Of a DNA stretch of 64,000 nucleotides, positions 61,386-64,000 are shown piece by piece (positions within the stretch are counted from its first letter, which is position 1; each line of letters begins with the position of its first letter). Position numbers and translations under genes: made by a program. The DNA is taken from contig NZ_OPYI01000012.1 of NCBI RefSeq assembly GCF_900343085.1, positions 1 through 64,000 on the forward strand, read 5' to 3'. Source of the DNA: Aedoeadaptatus coli. Lineage in GTDB: Bacteria > Bacillota > Clostridia > Tissierellales > Peptoniphilaceae. The notes under the pieces are model-generated. The model did not search any database and had not been told where the DNA came from. It worked only from the letters and a program-made list of their open reading frames with translations.

Positions 61386-61410
61386 AAAAGAGGCTTCGGC
61401 CTCTTTTTTT
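61386..61410 (+). terminator. Intrinsic terminator of the purine permease gene
   Basis: An AAAAGAGGC/GCCTCTTTT stem with a TTCG loop (61386-61394 and 61399-61407) runs directly into a T-tract. Confidence 0.9.
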
Positions 61411-61446
61411 GTACCGCGGAAAAATGCAGAAAATGAGGGCGTAGGG

Positions 61447-61452
61447 TATAAT
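61447..61452 (+). promoter_or_regulatory. -10 element of the cyclase gene
   Basis: A perfect TATAAT, preceded by a poor -35 region, lies 38 nt before the ATG at 61491. AAGGGGAG serves as ribosome binding site. Confidence 0.5.
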
Positions 61453-61490
61453 ACAACTACGACAGAACAGAAACGACGAAAGGGGAGCTT

Positions 61491-62225
61491 ATGAAGACAC
61501 AGGATTTACTCCATGCATTAAAAGAAAAGACCTGGGTGAGTTTAACCCACGAAGTGACGAAAGACATGGCCATTTACCAGGCATTTAATCCCTTGGGCGA
61601 GCGGGTGCTTACCACCTTGGAGGAAACGGGCTCGGACAATCGGGAATACACCTTGGGCACCTCCCACGGTACCCACGTGGACGCGCCGGCCCATTTTATG
61701 GCCGGGGGAAAGATTTTATCGGATATTTCGCCGAAGGAGCGCTACCTGCCTCTCTACGTCCTCCACTTGGAAGACAAGGTCAAGGAAGATCCCGGCTACG
61801 CCGTCACCGTGGACGATATTTTGGCCTTCGAAGCAGAATACGGCGAAATTCCGAAAGGGGCCTTCGTGGCCTTCTCCTCGGGCTGGTACAAGCGGATTTA
61901 TTCCCAAGAAGACTTCACCAACACCCACGACGGCGTGGAAGTGACGCCGGGCTGGTCTGTGGCGGCTCTCGAGTACTTGAGCCGCACGCGGAAGATCGCC
62001 GCGATCGGCCACGAAACATTGAACACCGACGCCGGCCCTGAAGCCGCCGAAGCGGGCGATTTGGTGGCCCAACGCTTTTGGCTCAACGAAAACAAATTCC
62101 AGGTGGAAGTTATGGCCAATTTGGATCGCGTGCCCGCCACAGGGGGCATCATCATGATCAATGTCCTTCACATCAAAGGTGCCGTGGCCTTTCCCGCCGA
62201 AGTCACCGCCGTCTTCGACGCATAA
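61491..62225 (+). CDS. Cyclase-family metal-dependent hydrolase (kynurenine formamidase-like)
   Basis: The 244-residue protein belongs to the cyclase/KynB fold. Its metal-binding motif HGTHVDAPAHF (about residues 60-70) is intact, and GHETLNTDAGPEAA (about 168) supplies the later active-site residues. Family members hydrolyse small amides or lactones, such as N-formylkynurenine; no tryptophan-degradation genes are nearby, so the substrate is open. It converges with the IclR-type regulator on the other strand. Confidence 0.87.
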   Translation: MKTQDLLHALKEKTWVSLTHEVTKDMAIYQAFNPLGERVLTTLEETGSDNREYTLGTSHGTHVDAPAHFMAGGKILSDISPKERYLPLYVLHLEDKVKEDPGYAVTVDDILAFEAEYGEIPKGAFVAFSSGWYKRIYSQEDFTNTHDGVEVTPGWSVAALEYLSRTRKIAAIGHETLNTDAGPEAAEAGDLVAQRFWLNENKFQVEVMANLDRVPATGGIIMINVLHIKGAVAFPAEVTAVFDA

Positions 62226-62232
62226 AAATAAA

Positions 62233-62262
62233 GCTATTGCCCGATTAAAGGCAATAGCGTTT
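62233..62262. terminator. Bidirectional intrinsic terminator
   Basis: GCTATTGCC (62233-62241) pairs perfectly with GGCAATAGC (62250-62258). TTTT follows on the right and an A-rich run lies on the left, serving the cyclase gene and the convergent regulator. Confidence 0.85.
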
Positions 62263-62265
62263 TCT

Positions 62266-63030
62266 CTACCATAGGGGATTTAATTCGTCGAGAAAATCCC
62301 GCACCGTGGCGAAGGCTTGGGGTTCATTCTCCAGAATTTCTTCGTTGGCGCCGGAAAGAGAGATGGTGCCGATGCATTCCCTTCGCTTGTCGAAAATGGG
62401 AATGGCGATGGAGCCGATGCCGTCGTTGATTTCGCCGATTTCCAGGGCGTAGCCCCTGTTCCTCGTGGCCTGCATCTCATCTTTTAAGACGGAATCTTTC
62501 GTAATGGTCTTGTCCGTGTAGGCCACCAGGCGCGTGTCCTTAATGTACTTGTCCACCACCGTCTCCGGCAAACTGGCCAAATAGGCCTTGCCCGATGCCG
62601 TGGCGTGGAGGGGAAAGGGCGTGCGCGAGCGGGTCATAATCAAGTAGCGGGTGTTGTCCGGCACTTCCGTAAACACGGTGAGAAGCTGGCCGTCTTCCAC
62701 CATATTTAAGCGGGCGCTCAGTTCAAATGCATTGGCCCACACGCGGAGCATGGGCTGAATCTTATTTTTTACGTGAAATAAGTATTGGTCTTCCACGAGA
62801 TTGGCCTTGGGAATAAAAGCCAGGCCCAAGTGGTAGTCATTTTCCGCTTCGTCGCGGCTTAAGTATTGAAAGTGAACCAGGGTATTGACCAAACCGCGGG
62901 TGGTGTTCACATTTAATTTTACTAATTTAGAAATTTCCGACAAACTCAGTTTCGGATGCACGGCATCGAAGCAATCCAAAATGGCAAATGCCCGTGCAAG
63001 GGACTGAATGGTTCGGGGCGTCTTGTCCAT
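62266..63030 (-). CDS. IclR-family transcriptional regulator
   Basis: This 254-residue regulator has an N-terminal winged helix (RTIQSLARAFAILDCF, SLSEISKLVKLNVNTTRGLVNTL) and a C-terminal effector domain with ATASGKAYLA and GSIAIPIF. IclR proteins sense small carboxylates and control nearby catabolic genes; the convergent cyclase gene is a candidate target. The start at 63030 follows GAGGAG; an upstream ATG would add a 26-residue hydrophobic head and is rejected. Confidence 0.9.
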   Translation of the reverse strand: MDKTPRTIQSLARAFAILDCFDAVHPKLSLSEISKLVKLNVNTTRGLVNTLVHFQYLSRDEAENDYHLGLAFIPKANLVEDQYLFHVKNKIQPMLRVWANAFELSARLNMVEDGQLLTVFTEVPDNTRYLIMTRSRTPFPLHATASGKAYLASLPETVVDKYIKDTRLVAYTDKTITKDSVLKDEMQATRNRGYALEIGEINDGIGSIAIPIFDKRRECIGTISLSGANEEILENEPQAFATVRDFLDELNPLW

Positions 63031-63109
63031 AACATTCTCCTCATTGTCTATATCGTTTCCTATAATAAGATTACACCACATTAACGCGAAGAGAAAGGGA
63101 AAAATCATC

Positions 63110-63137
63110 TTGAACAGTGAAAATTTTATGATACACT
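63110..63137 (+). promoter_or_regulatory. Promoter of the L,D-transpeptidase-like gene
   Basis: TTGAAC (63110-63115) and TACACT (63132-63137) are spaced by 16 bp. It lies in the divergent gap with the IclR gene, 34 nt before the TTG start. Confidence 0.5.
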
Positions 63138-63170
63138 ATTAGAGCGACTAAATAGAAAAGGAGAAGGATC

Positions 63171-64000
63171 TTGAGCAACAGAACCGGAAAAATAGCGGCC
63201 ATTGTCCTCGGCGTGTTGGCCCTCATCTACGTGATCGGGGCTTTGGCCTTTACGCAAGTCTATATGCCGAATACCTCGGTAAACGGCGCAGATATTTCCC
63301 TTCAGCCGCGAGCCGACTTAAGAGGAAATTTCGAAGCGTCCTGGAAGGATTACGCCTTAACCGTTGTGGGAAAAGACGAGAAAACCGACACGATTAAGGC
63401 ATCGGCCATCGACTACAAAGAAACCATGCCCGATTTTCAAATGAAGGAATACAGCCCCTGGGCCTGGCCGGTCTATGCCTTTACAAAGAAGGATTACAAA
63501 GTAAATACCGCCATCATCTACGACGACGAAAAGCTTGAAAAGGCATTGGCAAGCATGCACATGGTGGCGGATGCAGACATTACGGACCCGATACCGGAAA
63601 TGATCGCCTACGAAGAGGGCAAGGGCTATGTCATTACCGAAGCCAAGGAAGGCACGCGCCTTGACGGACCGAAGCTCAAAGAGGCCGTGTTAAAATCTCT
63701 GCACAAACAGGATAAAAAACTGGACGCGAAGAAAGCGGATCTCTATTTGAAGCCTGTGCCTGCGGAAGATTTGGACCACATGAAAAACCACGTGGCCAGC
63801 TTAAACGCCATCGAGGAATACAAGCTCACCTACACCTTCTCCGATCGGGAAGAAGTGTTGGCCGGGGAAAATTTAATTAATCTTTACAAATCCGCCGACG
63901 ACGGCAGCCTGGAACCGGACGAAGAAAAAGTCAAAAAATACGTGGCAGGTCTTGGCGAAAAGTACGACACTTTTAGAGGCACGCGAGATTTTCAAGCCAC
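63171..64000 (+). CDS. L,D-transpeptidase-like protein with PG_binding_4 domain, 5' part
   Basis: A frame opening with TTG at 63171 (AAGGAGAAGG upstream) stays open to the window edge, 276 codons. It has a signal anchor (about 9-31), the SVNGADISL-type segment that opens these proteins and a PG_binding_4-like region (ITDPIPEMIAYEEGKGYVITEAKEG and later KLTYTFSDREEVL). Proteins of this make-up continue into a YkuD L,D-transpeptidase or a VanW domain that remodels peptidoglycan; that part lies beyond the window, so the catalytic identity is inferred. Confidence 0.75.
   Translation, partial: MSNRTGKIAAIVLGVLALIYVIGALAFTQVYMPNTSVNGADISLQPRADLRGNFEASWKDYALTVVGKDEKTDTIKASAIDYKETMPDFQMKEYSPWAWPVYAFTKKDYKVNTAIIYDDEKLEKALASMHMVADADITDPIPEMIAYEEGKGYVITEAKEGTRLDGPKLKEAVLKSLHKQDKKLDAKKADLYLKPVPAEDLDHMKNHVASLNAIEEYKLTYTFSDREEVLAGENLINLYKSADDGSLEPDEEKVKKYVAGLGEKYDTFRGTRDFQA

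Overview
The window reads as the chromosome of a low-spored, anaerobic-type Firmicute with a Gram-positive envelope. The signs are AGGAGG-type ribosome binding sites, SLH-anchored surface proteins, a Clostridia-type single-chain PurL and Firmicute-style ribosomal-protein leaders. The mixture of SLH/FIVAR surface proteins, a NEAT/Isd-like locus, azlCD, pepT and an NCS2 purine permease suggests a member of the Tissierellia (Peptoniphilus/Aedoeadaptatus-like). That placement is inference from gene content, not a computed classification.

Layout. 1-132 holds a possible right end of an IS200/IS605-type element. 552-7238 is a 2,228-residue subtilase with SLH anchors behind a strong promoter and a Fur-like box. 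7399-12178 carries mgtE, an unknown membrane-anchored protein, an alpha/beta hydrolase with an AbrB-like partner, and a patatin-like lipase. 12287-22017 is a purine operon (purF, purM, purN, purH and a purD-purL gene fusion) behind a leader with a small ORF and an intrinsic terminator. 22132-24232 encodes an FAD-dependent oxidoreductase and a hemerythrin-like protein. 24237-26550 is rpmG-secE-nusG-rplK-rplA. The usual continuation, rplJ-rplL, appears only at 57678-58636, about 31 kb away. 58914-64000 holds azlCD, an NCS2 purine permease, a cyclase-family hydrolase, an IclR regulator and the start of an L,D-transpeptidase-like gene.

The gap between rplA and rplJ contains the most interesting material: a heme-acquisition locus that combines Isd-like and Shr-like parts with S-layer anchoring. 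Its parts are a Shr-like SLH protein with a NEAT-like domain and LRRs (27690), a subtilase carrying a NEAT-like domain, FIVAR repeats and SLH domains (34209), and a regulator-led operon (40684-51161). That operon encodes a divergent DtxR-like regulator, a DUF454 membrane protein, two membrane-anchored NEAT-like proteins, an IsdE-like heme-binding lipoprotein, an IsdF-like permease, an ATPase, a flavodoxin, an SLH protein with three NEAT-like domains and a secreted NEAT-like protein. A CydDC-like ABC pair follows. Sortase signals and sortase genes are absent, so heme would be passed from SLH-anchored proteins to membrane-anchored NEAT proteins and then to the ABC importer.

Two features tie the locus together. 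First, most of its NEAT-like domains share a C-terminal signature (V/I-D-x-M-D ... G-G-x-P-G-A-G-E-Q) at the place where canonical NEAT domains carry the heme-ligating YxxxY motif. Second, a 15-bp Fur-like palindrome (T/C-GATA-N5-TATC-A/G) lies in front of the first subtilase, the Shr-like gene and the regulator-led operon. Function throughout is inferred from sequence only.
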